Assembly (NCBI RefSeq): GCF_022539665.2
Contig: NC_081335.1
Coordinates: 7,750,001 to 7,814,000 of the forward strand
DNA length: 64,000 nt
From: Daphnia carinata
Lineage: Eukaryota > Arthropoda > Branchiopoda > Diplostraca > Daphniidae
Reading direction: 5' to 3'
Both the position numbers and the translations under genes were made by a program. The stretch's first letter is position 1. Each line of letters opens with the position of its first letter. The notes below the pieces were generated by a model. It ran no database searches and had not been told where the DNA came from. It worked only from the letters and a program-made list of their open reading frames with translations. Shown piece by piece: positions 35,824-46,891 of the stretch.

Positions 35824-36469
35824 CCTTTGAAGAGTAAGTTCACATTGAAGTTGTAATTGGAACTTATTAGCTTTCCAATTGTATAAATGAGTAAATATCA
35901 TCTGACTTGGTTGTAAATTGTTAACCATCGGTGGCTATTTGCCCTTCAATTGAAAATGGTGTTGTTTCACGCTAAAATTTGTAGTTTTTATGGCGCTTTT
36001 TGTTTAAGTTTGAGCTCTCTTTAGTCGCCCATGTAACAATAGCCACCAAGACGAACGACGAACTTTCTTTTCTTATGGTATAAAAAACATGTAATACTGC
36101 TGTATTTTCAAATTCAAGTGTCACCGTAAACTCCATTGTAAAAACAAAGTATCCTGCAGTAGCTATATTTTCCGTAGCGATATCTAAGATTGACGAGAAT
36201 TCCAAATGGAAAGTAAAAAGGTGTGCATAGGGAACAGCGATAGAGTCTGGGGGTGGCACCGTAACCGGAGTAACTGAGCCATTGTGGTATCGTCAAGTGC
36301 AAGAGTAGGCACTACAAATAGTGGCAGCATGTGGAATTTCTAAACAAAACCGGAATATGGTGAAGCAGGAAAAGGCAGTTTTGGTGGCTTGAAGCAGTTA
36401 AAGCAGCTTGTTATGAATTATTTAATTAAACAATTAGAAATTCCAAAGTTGGCAAACACTGTAGACCTG
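35824..36469. other. Spacer between TRAPPC9 and the next candidate exon
   Basis: This probably holds the 3' untranslated region of TRAPPC9. No AATAAA was found close to the stop. The minus-strand open frames at 35972-36302 have no recognisable domain. Confidence 0.4.
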
Positions 36470-36668
36470 ATGTTACGAGCCAGCAGCAGTCTCCAAGTAA
36501 CGGCTGGGCGGGTAAGGGAGACAATAGAATTAGCGGTTTTCTTAATTTAAGGCCGTAATAATGGTGTTATGTTTTTAGTCGTTTCACAGCATCTATAAGA
36601 GGCTTCCTTTGACAGGTGCCCTTATGGCAGACGTCAGCCGTTCGGAGCACAAATTCGCACAGGGATGA
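36470..36668 (+). CDS. Possible 43-residue two-exon small protein
   Basis: ATG at 36470 opens 14 codons up to a strong donor (gtaagg at 36512). A T-rich acceptor leads to an exon at 36579-36668 that closes with TGA. The product starts MLRASSSLQVTAGR and continues SFHSIYKRLPLTGALMADVS. It is rich in Arg, Ser and hydrophobic residues without early acidic ones, as in mitochondrial presequences. I do not recognise it. It could also be an upstream untranslated exon pair of MRPS10, which starts 450 bp downstream. Support is the splice pair only. Confidence 0.28.
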
Positions 36669-37117
36669 TGATGAATAATCATGCTTGAATCGCTTGAACG
36701 CCATCAGTTCCCCAACGCTCTACCGGAAAAAGCACCTGTAGAAAATGTAATCGATGTAATGTGAACGGCAAATAAAAAAAAAATTCGAATGTTTTGCGTT
36801 ACCGCTAGCGGATGAGCCGAGCATCGCCGTCGAGGGGTTTTAAGGGATCGAAGTCTTCAATGTTCAAAATTTCATGTTGTAGTCTGCTTGATAGTGCTAG
36901 GGTGGAGGGCCTTTCTTTCTAGTTTTTTGTCTGCTACCGTAGCCGGCAGAAGTTTTTATACCTATGTTTAAATTTCCATAAAAAATCGTGAATTGTCTTT
37001 CTTCTCTAAGTTCTTTCGTTTTCTTCTGCAGTTGGTGCCTTAAACAACATTTTTCTAAACGAATTTCCACATTCAGTAAAAGACATACTAGTGCTGCTTC
37101 TCAAGAATAATTCAGAA

Positions 37118-37926
37118 ATGCTCCCCCGTTGTCTACGCGTAACTGATACTGCACTATGTTTGTTCTATGCATTTGTTTTCTCATATGCCTAATTTTTTTT
37201 TCTAATTTAGGCCTTCAGCAAACCTCTATGCATTAGTTTCCAAGAAAGTGGAATACTAGGAAAAAATTTAAACCGTCATTTGCAGTTTGTTGGAGTCAAC
37301 AGCTTCAGCTCAACAAGAATGTCTTGCATGCCACAAGACGTAAGCCTGGAGGTGAATGAAATGTTTGTTGTTGTTGCTATTTTAGATTAACAGGCATCTT
37401 TTTAGAAATGCAGTGGCAAAAAGGATACTCTTTACAAGAGTGTAGAGATTGAGATACGTAGTGGTGAACCAGCTGTCCTTCTAAGCTATGAGTGGTTTAC
37501 CTCTTATGCTGCAAAGCAATTGGGAATAACTATAGGCAAATGGTAAAATCTTGCATATTTTTCCTTCATCTCACTGCACTCTTACCCTGTTCAATTACAG
37601 TTGGGCCCCACCAAAGGCACATCACAATCGATTGACTCTTCTTAAGTCAATTCACATTTATAAGAAACACAGAGTGCAATACGAAATTCGAACTTACTTC
37701 CGCCACATGACTTATGAAAGGTTAACAGAATCCACGCTTAAAACTTTCTTGGAATATATTCAACGTAATGTTCCGGAAGGTGTTGCTGTTAAGGTCACTA
37801 AGGTAAGGTTCAGTTCCTCGTGTTTGTTAATATAGCATTTTCATTTGTTATCTTTTTCCCTAGAAATCCGTATTGAATCTTCCGTCATCACTGAGTGATT
37901 CAGTTCGAAGATTGTCCATTCAATAG
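37118..37926 (+). CDS. MRPS10: Mitochondrial ribosomal protein S10 (uS10m)
   Basis: Exons 37118-37138, 37211-37351, 37406-37542, 37601-37802 and 37864-37926 give 187 residues (human 201). [36 protein letters not shown] (split by an intron upstream) and [19 protein letters not shown] are the S10 signature of the animal mitochondrial small subunit. Residues 1-30 (MLPRCLRAFSKPL) are basic and lack acids at first, as expected for matrix import. Exon 2 has two in-phase donors, gtaagc at 37340 and gtgaat at 37352, which would change the product by four residues. AATAAA at 37965-37970 is the likely polyadenylation signal. Confidence 0.93.
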
Positions 37927-37964
37927 TTATTGAAGTAAAATTGTAATAATTTTTGAAGAATTGA

Positions 37965-38513
37965 AATAAACACATAAACGACATGTGTAATAATAAAAGA
38001 AATTAGACAATAAATCTATACACTCACGTACAGTTAAGAATGCTTTGGAAAAAAATGTCTACGGTAAAAGATTGTAATTAACCTGGTGCAAACTTCCCTT
38101 AAATAGGTGCAGTGAACAGGGGACAAGAATAGGATCCAACGCCAAAAAAAAAGGATGGATTACATATAATACAGTAGTAATTGCCAAATCGAAGCTATCG
38201 GATTACACGAAGATAAGCAGTAAGAATATCGAACGGCGAAGGGTTCATATGTTGCTGAAAGAAGACAAGAATAGTTCGTTGTTTCCGTTCACGGAAACCT
38301 CCTGCCCACAGATCTTGAACTTCTGATGTTGAAGGTAAACGCAACTCTTGGCAGAAAGCTTATACAACATGATGTACATATTTCATGTATATTACTGTTT
38401 CCCAACGCAAACCCGTGTGGACTAATAACCACGTAATTAACAAAAGGAACAAGTACAACTCAAGTAACGAAAAGATAATGGATGCGTAAACTCAAACAAG
38501 AAACGTCGCCAAA
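37965..38513. other. Convergent 3' region of MRPS10 and synaptobrevin
   Basis: AATAAA at 37965-37970 serves MRPS10. The rest is presumably the 3' untranslated region of synaptobrevin on the other strand. No other gene is visible. Confidence 0.5.
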
Positions 38514-40427
38514 TTAAGGTAGGGTTGTCGTCGTTCCTGTGATGCTGCTACTACTAGAACCGGAAGTGGCCCAAACTAAATAAAAAAAATTATAATAAAT
38601 TTAAAACAGAAAACAAAGAGAACTAAGGCAGGAAACTAGCATCGCACAAAGGGTAAATAAACGAAATTAAGGAACCGACAGCTGTAATTGAAATTTAATA
38701 ACCTTAAGCAATAAAATGCGAACGGGGAATGAAGGCATGAAGAAAAATAAACCATTCAGAACAAAATCTGACCGAAACACTTAAATGATGCTAGCGTAAG
38801 AAAGATTTGCCGTAATGTCGACAACCAATGTCGCAACGTACACTATACTAACACATCACTCACCCAACAAAATGAGAAGACGATCGTTCTACGGATGCAC
38901 AACAAAAGGTTGATAACCACTTAAAATGTCTCCTAGCCAGGTACCTTTATTCATTAAAGGTTCCAAAAGGGACAATAAGGGAGGCATCTAGTCATTACTA
39001 TTTTCAAACCCTACTGAATTAAATGCCTTGAAAGCCAGAACATAGTTGATGATATAATTCTGTCACAGCCCATTTTACCCAAGGTGAAATTTTGAAGGAA
39101 AAGTAAGAAGAATGTTCTGTACCGGAGTCTTATGAATTTTACATAAAGTTCACTAAACATAACGAAATATTTGTTAAAGATGGTAGGAATCCGCCAGCAG
39201 CCAAAAAATAGATGCGTACAAGTAAAGTAATTAGATTATTGCTTTAAACACCATAGACGAATATTCGATTAGAGAAGCAAAGACATACTTTGCAGTACAG
39301 TTTTGGAGAAAGAAAGATAAAACTAAAGCTTACCTATTATAATGATGAGGATTATCAGCCCAATGACGCCCATCACAATCATCATCTAAAAAATATTCAA
39401 ATTTATTCAGAATTATTTAAACCACACTTCTGCATGCCATGTTTTTTCGTTTTGTAACGCAGAGGACCGCCCGGAATTCTCGTTATTCATGATTCAAGTA
39501 TAAATGGTAAGCAAAAATGGTACGTAAAGCCTAGGTAATCAAACATATCCTATACCTTCAGATTCTTCCACCAAAACTTCCGTTTCAATTTGCCAGCTTG
39601 TTGTTCAAACTGTGAAGCTCCTTGTTGCAAAGCATCTATGAAAATAATTATTTTTAATAATCTTTGCCCATTTGGACAACAAACATAATAATGTTTTAAA
39701 ATGTTTTAGTGTGGAAAACAAGGATGTAAGATAAAATATCACACCAGAATGAAAGAAAATGATGAACATTGGAAGGATAAAAACTAAACTTCAAACACTT
39801 AAGTTAAAAAAAAAAAAAAAAAGTACTACCTGCTCTATCGTCAAGTTCTGAAAGCTTTTGATCTCTCTCCAATACTTTCTCAACGTTTACTCGCATAATT
39901 CCAACAACCTATCAAGATCAAAGGATCAACTGTTAGCTGGTTCCACTAAGTGTTGTATATATGGGCTGACCTCATCCACTTGGGCTTGGGTTTGCTGCAA
40001 TCTTTTTTGGGCAGCCATCTGTTGCGGGTTTCTATTTCCTCCAACAACTGGAGGCTGGCCATCAGGTCCAACTTCTGTTCCGGGTGCAGCAGACCTTAAA
40101 ATACAGTACATATTTAGAAATCTAGTTGTTCCATCTTTAGAAGTATCAACCTCATATTTATATGCCAACTATGAAATAGAAGTTAACGTAAAATGGTCGC
40201 GGAAACTCAGATTCGGAATATCGAATGAATAAAATAACTAGCATTTAGTATTGTATGGACCATCTGCAAAACCCTGACAGAACTCGCCCTAAAGTTTCGC
40301 TCATACCCGTTTCAAAATATACCACTACATTTCATTCTAATTTGAATATTTTTACGTATACACTGACCAAAACAGCGGTTAGTTGAATACTATAATATGT
40401 TAAAAAACGATAATTCTTTGCTTACAT
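38514..40427 (-). CDS. nSyb: Synaptobrevin / VAMP (n-Syb type)
   Basis: Coding pieces in transcript order are 40427-40426 (AT of the start codon), 40094-39971, 39908-39830, 39635-39556, 39385-39334 and 38575-38514, giving 132 residues. After a proline- and glycine-rich head the R-SNARE motif runs from [20 protein letters not shown] through [20 protein letters not shown], with the zero-layer arginine in [20 protein letters not shown] precedes a transmembrane helix ([18 protein letters not shown]), and a short Ser/Thr-rich luminal tail ends the protein. Synaptobrevin on synaptic vesicles pairs with syntaxin and SNAP-25 to drive fusion. The tail exon lies 760 bp beyond the membrane exon, so other 3' exons may exist. 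The initiator codon is split by the first intron. Confidence 0.92.
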
Positions 40428-40510
40428 TATGATTCCGAATACGCTTGCAGGTTTGACAGTACAATGGAGGAGCTCCTAACGTCTCTCATTTAGCAGTATG
40501 GACGCTTTTT

Positions 40511-40518
40511 TGACGTCA
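40511..40518. promoter_or_regulatory. Palindromic CRE upstream of synaptobrevin
   Basis: TGACGTCA is the full cAMP response element. It lies 85 bp upstream of the end of the first synaptobrevin exon, on the promoter side of that minus-strand gene. CREB control is inference; the same octamer also occurs in the tRNA-unit spacers near 28103, where it need not be functional. Confidence 0.45.
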
Positions 40519-42325
40519 TTCTCAGTATGGCTTTCTTGATATAGGAGGCCTGCAATCCGAAGAAAATTCTGGCCCCTGCGTGAGTCATATGGCTTTCGCA
40601 GGCAGAAGGCATTTCAGCGACGCTTGCGGAAGAAACCAGAAACAGGTTCCCAACGCCAACTTTTAAATAACTATAGATATTTTCTAGGCGAGACTTATTT
40701 GATTTCGTAACCCAAGTTATCTGCTATAGGTATGGCATAATGTTTTGTATTTCAGTTTATGCTCGTGACTATTTTTTAGCATCTGCTCGTTATTTAATAA
40801 TTTAAATACATAACTGATATAATCCACTTTCTCCGCTAGATGACAGGAAACACAAAGTTCTTTAGGAAAAAAGAAATGCGAGGAATGGAAAGTAGGCGAC
40901 AGTTTGGGTTTATGGAAGAGAAACGGGTATTCTGGCTTTTCGTTATAGTTGCGCTATGTCATGTCTATAAACCGATAACACGGATTATGAAACTGGCCTA
41001 CGAAAGCCTGCACAGACCCACAACATCGAGACGTGGCAGCCACTGTGTAACAAGGCCCGACCTAGTTGCCAGTCGTTACTCCCCGCCCTGGATGAGAAAA
41101 AAAAAAATTATCCATTTCTTTTCACGCTAAACAATTCGTATGATGAAACATCCGTTTGCTTGCTGTGCATTTATTCGATGTATCACATCAAATTTTAATG
41201 TCATAGTTTTCATGACACTATACTAACCGATTTTCTTAAGAGTAAGTATAGCTGTGGTTAAAATCTTAAATAACTGAAAAACAGGAGACCTCCTATTCCT
41301 TCAAAAAAGTGTCACGACAAAGAACTTGTATTGATACTTGCTTTTGGGCCCTTCGTATACAAGGATTAATTAGTTGTAATACTATTCGTAAAACGGCAAC
41401 TCATTCTGAGCTTTATTTTCACGTCATCGAACATAACGCCATAAAAAGTAACTTGCTGAAGCTTGTAGTCGTTTTGCCGCACCTTCCCCGTTGGTATCAA
41501 CTGAAAGAAAACGCGATTTGTATTGCACGCTCCATGTGTAGTTTATTGTTTTATTTGTCTAAAAATTGTTGAAAGCAGCTTTTCTTTCTGTTCTTTAGCA
41601 AGGGATTTCCATAGCTACCGTTTTAGGCGATCACATGTACATTAAAAATTTAGCTACTCTTAATTCGGATTTGTAGTTGAGAAAACGTGTTAACTTGTTT
41701 CCCATTGCATATTATCCGCCAAACATGGATATGGCATAGATTTCAGATAGGCAGAACTGGGAAGCCGCAACGTGTAACATTTAACGGGTACTAGGATGGG
41801 TTCAATGAGCCATTTTAAAAAATCTTTTTTTCTTTTTCCCTAGGTATGGGCCTAGGCCGTAGCATTAATGCTGCGGCAATGGGGCTAGTTTCAAGACGAA
41901 CCTGTGCGCTTCAGGTGAGACTGGCTGCAGCATGCCCAACCCAGGCTTTGCCTGGTCTGCAATGCGTTCTTGAGTATAAATTGCCGAAATGGTGGCCTGC
42001 TTGCTCACGCAGGCCATCCCACCCCCCATTGACGGGGAAGCGAGTGGCGGGAGAGCCGAGCCAAGACGGAGTATGAGCAATTTGAATTAAAGTCGCCGGA
42101 TGGTGTACAGACTGCACGGGCAAGGGCTTATTGGCCTTCTCAAGGATGAACAGTCGCGCATGGCCTGAGCGCCATGCGGAATGCATTACATGCAATCGTC
42201 TACCTGAATTTGAAAATTAGCAAAGTTTAATTGCTGAACTATCTAACCAATAGCTAGGCAGACCTCTCCTACTTATCATATTCAAGCTCACATTCTAAAC
42301 TACCTATTCACCAGCTAACAAGAAA
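40519..42325. other. Gene-poor region between synaptobrevin and the orphan gene
   Basis: No conserved protein is visible. Open frames at 40840-41130, 41309-41572 and 41846-42080 lack domains or good splice partners. The GC content rises at 41846-42190, just upstream of the orphan gene, which may mark its 5' untranslated region. Confidence 0.4.
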
Positions 42326-42755
42326 ATGGCAACCGTTCGACCATCTCTACCAGTATCGATTGATCTAAATCGGCTACAACGGATATTGATACCTGTGCTG
42401 CCGCAACCAGAACCTGATACGATGCGCCAGCTACCACCGGGAAAATTGCTTCCTGTGGAGGAAACATACAGGGACGTAAAACCTAGACGCATACGGGTGG
42501 CACGGGAACAATTACAAGAGAGGAACGTGTTGGAGGCCAAGAGAAAGCGAGTTCAGCAATCACTATTGGCTGAGGCTAAGGCCGAGGCTGAGACTAAGCA
42601 AAAACTTAATAACGGTAAGAATTTGGCTATAACTAAAGCTCCTGTTTTTTTCAGATATACCCGCTAATCCTGGACCGTCCAAACCAGTGGGTAAGCGTAA
42701 GCGGGAAGAAAATGCGACGGCAATTCTTCCTGACGAGAAACGTTCGAGACGATGA
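42326..42755 (+). CDS. Small basic, probably nuclear, orphan protein
   Basis: Exons 42326-42614 and 42655-42755 join in frame through a 40-bp GT-AG intron (donor gtaaga, acceptor after a T run) to give 129 residues. The start context is AAAATGG. The product has a Pro/Leu-rich N-terminus, a charged helix rich in Arg, Glu, Lys and Ala (about residues 50-95), and a basic tail with KRKREEN and KRSRR that resembles a nuclear localisation signal. I do not recognise the family. The codon frame is open and compositionally protein-like, but the intron is shorter than any other here. If the intron is retained, the frame closes after 113 residues. Confidence 0.45.
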
Positions 42756-43525
42756 AAATCCTCCTTTAGTTAGTCTAAGTTATTAGTAGCGTGCATTCAC
42801 GAAATTCTGTAAGAATGACTGTGTGTGTGAATGTGTATACCTTTGATGTAAATATCCTAGTCAAAATTATTGCGTGTTGTGCATGTGTGTGTGTGAGTAT
42901 GAATGTGGTTTGAATGTATCATGTTTTGGTTTTAATCTGAAAATGCACTGCTTAATACCTAAAAAACTGTCTTTTCTCAATTTATTTGGTTGGTGTGGGG
43001 GGATATTAAGGCTAATTTCGCCTAACTTAAAAGAAGTTTGCTTTGGTAAGCCATGTACGTGTAATATCGCCTTATTCTTTTAGCTGGCACTCCATACAAT
43101 TTATTTGCCGCATGGTATCTTTTCATCAGATAGAACATCAGAAAAGTTTTCAAATTCCGTGATTGTTCAATTGAATAGAGACATCTCGACGGAAATGATT
43201 TGCGTCCGTCGTCTTGGTGAAAGAAGCGAAAAGGCAGAATGTCTCGTACGAAAACGGTTTTCATGCGGAGGTTCCTAAACTTTGTTTGAAATTGCAAAAA
43301 AATTTCCTAGACAACAGAAATTGTAAAACAAGTTTGTTTTGATTCATTTAACGGAAAAACGCATGCTTTTTTATGGACCAAAATATTATTTTATGTTGGT
43401 GCGACATGGGGAACACATGTCTAGGCTATAAACTTAAAACTATGAAACGCGGACAGTTCGTAAGGCTCTTGCATTTCCGTTGATGGACTGTAAATACAAG
43501 CATGAGTGTATTGTCACGTTCAAAA
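42756..43525. other. Spacer between the orphan gene and MAK16
   Basis: TG-rich sequence at 42818-42910 and AT-rich sequence beyond it. This is probably the 3' untranslated region of the two convergent genes. Nothing else is supported. Confidence 0.4.
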
Positions 43526-44849
43526 CTACACTGTACGTTTCGGGTTTTTAGAAAGAGTTTCAGTTTCGTATTCAATTTCAAGTCTTGGTTTTCTCCTGGC
43601 ATTATCTTTGACGGCATTTATATCTTTAGGTTCAATGTCTTCGACATCGGATTCACTTTCTAACTCTGCTTCAAGATCACTGTCAGCTTCAACATACTCC
43701 ACCTCTTCATTTTCACTTTCTTCTTCAAGTTCTTTTTCTAGCTCCTCATCAATCTCCTAGTTACAAAAAAAAAATTATGAACTACAAATATACTTCACAA
43801 TTCTACAAGATTTTCAAAGGAATCTACAAACCTCTTCTGCTTCTTCCCCTTCGTTTTCTTCATCTTCTCCATAGTCCTCGCCTTCCATATTCACTTCCGC
43901 GTCTTCCTCCTCTTCCAAAGCTCTATTAAAAGCAACTTGAGGGAAGTTGTAAATGTCACCGTACTAAAGATTATTCCAATCGGTGAGTACTATTATTATT
44001 TCAATACTAAAATTATATTTTTAAAAAACATACAGTTCCCCGTTTAAGACGTTCAAGAAGTTCTTTTTCGATAGCCGAATCTAGACGGGCAGCGACTAGG
44101 GCTTTTTCTTCTCGGCGACGTTCACGTCTATCTTGTTTTCTTTGGATAGGCACCAGCTTCTTCCTATTGGGAGCAATTATGGAATATTGAGATATTTAGG
44201 AAAATAGGGTTATTCATGCAGAATAATTGATAAATGACATTTTAAACACTTACTGTCTTCTCAGCCTTAATTTTCTCATACGTATGAGGTACTGAGAAAT
44301 TTTTAGCAAGCGCTGTTTACACTTTTGTTTAAGAAACCCAGGCCAGTATACTAGGTATTCATTAATCTGTCTAAGAGCTTTTTCTAAACTTTTAGACAGC
44401 TTTACTTTTTCCCACATATTTCGAGGAAATCCGGACCTTAAATGAAATAATTGGTTTTACATCTAGACAAACTATGTACTAACAAAATTTTACCTTTCTA
44501 CTGTTTTCATATAAAGAAAGCAATTTCCATCTTCTTCTCTAACTGTTGCATACTGGCTGTTGGCAAGAGGGCAAGATGAACGGTTGCACAATCCAGTAAG
44601 GTTGTACTCATTCCTGCAGAACCTTTGTGTTTTTGTGCTGCACAGAACAAGGATACAATTTAAGCATTGTCACTCGATAAATATAAGTCGTTATTTAGAC
44701 GCCAAATTAACTAAAACATACTTGACTTTGTAAGAACAGAAAGATTTGTTGATAATCGACCAAACAATCTATCCGGATTTAGAAAAAAATTATTAGCAAT
44801 CTGTCAATGAACGTAAAATATAATCAAAATATACATCGTCGTTTTCCAT
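43526..44849 (-). CDS. MAK16: MAK16, pre-60S ribosome biogenesis factor
   Basis: Exons in transcript order are 44849-44835, 44768-44722, 44637-44494, 44436-44254, 44163-44034, 43963-43832 and 43756-43526, giving 293 residues (human 300). The motif [20 protein letters not shown], then [41 protein letters not shown] and YGDIYNFPQ are the Mak16 core. The spaced cysteines of the first motif form the family's iron-sulfur or zinc site. The C-terminal third is almost entirely acidic and ends in a basic IEYE-containing tail, as in other species. MAK16 acts in the nucleolus in early 60S assembly and rRNA processing. The first coding exon has only five codons. Confidence 0.95.
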
Positions 44850-46891
44850 TTTTTAAACAGTTGCTCGTTTTCCCTAATAATTGCCTCAATTACTCCTTTT
44901 TGCTGTCAACTGATTTAAAATTGCCGATGGAAATACTGTAGAAAGAAAATTACTGTTCACTGTCCACATGCTCTACAAACAAGCATGCGGAATCTCACAG
45001 TCGCCGTCTGCGTGTCACATATGGAAGTACCAGATAAAGGCCAAAAAAATAAAAAAGTAAAAAAAAAAATTCTTAACATTTTCAGTTCTGCCCGCTTCTA
45101 GCAGAGTACTCTCCCGGTAATCGGCGTAACTGTCTCTTCATTGATCGGCTTTCATCGTTTGGCGCCGCTACTTCAACGGATTTCTTATTTTTATCGCATG
45201 GAAATGAAAAAAAGAAAAGGTCTCCGCGCGATTAAAGTACGCCAAAAATCGAAAGGAGATGTGATTATAAAATACTGATTACGGAATATTCTGCAACGGT
45301 ACTGCTCTTTGGCATAGACGTAGCGTACAGTATGTTCCAAAAATTAGTTCAATGGTAAAGTATTCTTTGGAATGGTCTTGCAGAATTCTACCATATCAGC
45401 CGATAGCAATTCGAGTACGTATTCCAGTCGTTCGGCACGGGTTTTGTGAGGAAAAAAAGGCTCACGCCAGAGTCAGTGGCAATGGCTTGAATTACTACAA
45501 CAGAAAATATTGCACTAGGCTACATGCATAACAAATAAAGTACCAAAGCTGCTGGTCGTTTATGCTATTCTTATCCATTTACTCCTTTTCCCGAACAGTG
45601 TGCTTTATCACTCTATATGATAGTGAAACAGAATTACAGACCTATTGCAACCGTCCAATGGATCATCATTTATTAATTTTTAAACAATATGTCGTATTTT
45701 CTCCGATTTTCTCTTACGAATTGATCATTTCCGTCATCGGAGCGGTGAACAGGAAACAAAAAAAGAAAAAGGGGGGGGAGGGATCATTAGGCTGTGGGCA
45801 GTGGCCTACGCTAGGGAGGATGATCATTTAAAAGAGTAAATCTGGTGGTTGTCTGCCTAGGGAGCCTGCGTTGTCAAAACCAGATCGAAAGGTGCAAGGT
45901 TCAACTGGACCTTGATCATATAGTTCACGATAGATTTTAAGTTCACGTTAGATAGAGTTTAATTTTTTCATACATATAATTCAGGACAATCGTTTCTTCC
46001 CAGATTTGCGAGTTCAATGACTGAACACATCGCTGACCCGATATTAGAAGCCACAATGGAACGTGAAAATTGGAATACTTTAATCGTTGTGCTAACACAA
46101 GCAAGTCTCACGGTGGTAATTTAGCCTACAACATGCCACTGCCGATATTTGGGAAATAGCCTACATCTCTAACGCCTACTGTTTATTCCATACGGCAATT
46201 CTCCATTTTCCATTGGTAAGTGTTGCTTTGCAATTGCAGTACGTCACAGGGACAATCGAGGATCAGCTATTTTTTTTTTTTACTAGCTAAAATGCTACTT
46301 CATTACACATTATTTTCAGCTACACCACATTATATCTTTGAATTCAATTGCGATTTGATATTTAAGTTTCAGCGTGCAATTTTCAGCTTCTAAATTTGCC
46401 GATTAAACTGTTTTCTTACGAACACTTCTGCTTGCAGTAGGGCCTAGGCCTAACTATAGGCTATACGTGGACAGGGTACAAACTTAACGTAATTTTCGTC
46501 CTCGCTTAGGCTAACGTCGAGCTTCATTTTACAGGGTATGAACTATTACCGTTAGACAATTAGCCGTGTAGTTGAAATGAAAAACGAACCTATGCTAAGG
46601 ATCAATCAACCAAATCAATTCAAACGGAAAATGATCAAGTCTGAATATAGCGAAGAATTTTCATCTTTTAAGAAAGTGGACGAGATTCTTTGTTTGGATA
46701 TGACATTAGGTGCGGGTACGACAAGTTGCATGTTCTTTTATTTGAGTCATCGGTTAGCGGTAAATCTTGCGTTTTATTATAAATGAACATCTGTCCTACA
46801 TCTAGGACGTGTGCACATGCCCATTAGAAATGTCATTACTTAAGGATAAAATCATCAGTTTTAAAGATGGAAACAATTTTTATAAATAAAT
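44850..46891. other. Intergenic region between MAK16 and HLH54F
   Basis: The 2 kb include the MAK16 promoter on the left and the 3' untranslated region of the bHLH gene on the right. There is a G run near 45771-45780. Open frames at 45562-45831 and 46577-46786 have no recognisable domain. Confidence 0.45.

Noticed and set aside
41846-42195. GC-richer open frames on both strands
   Set aside because: Overlapping frames without domains; more likely 5' untranslated sequence of the orphan gene.
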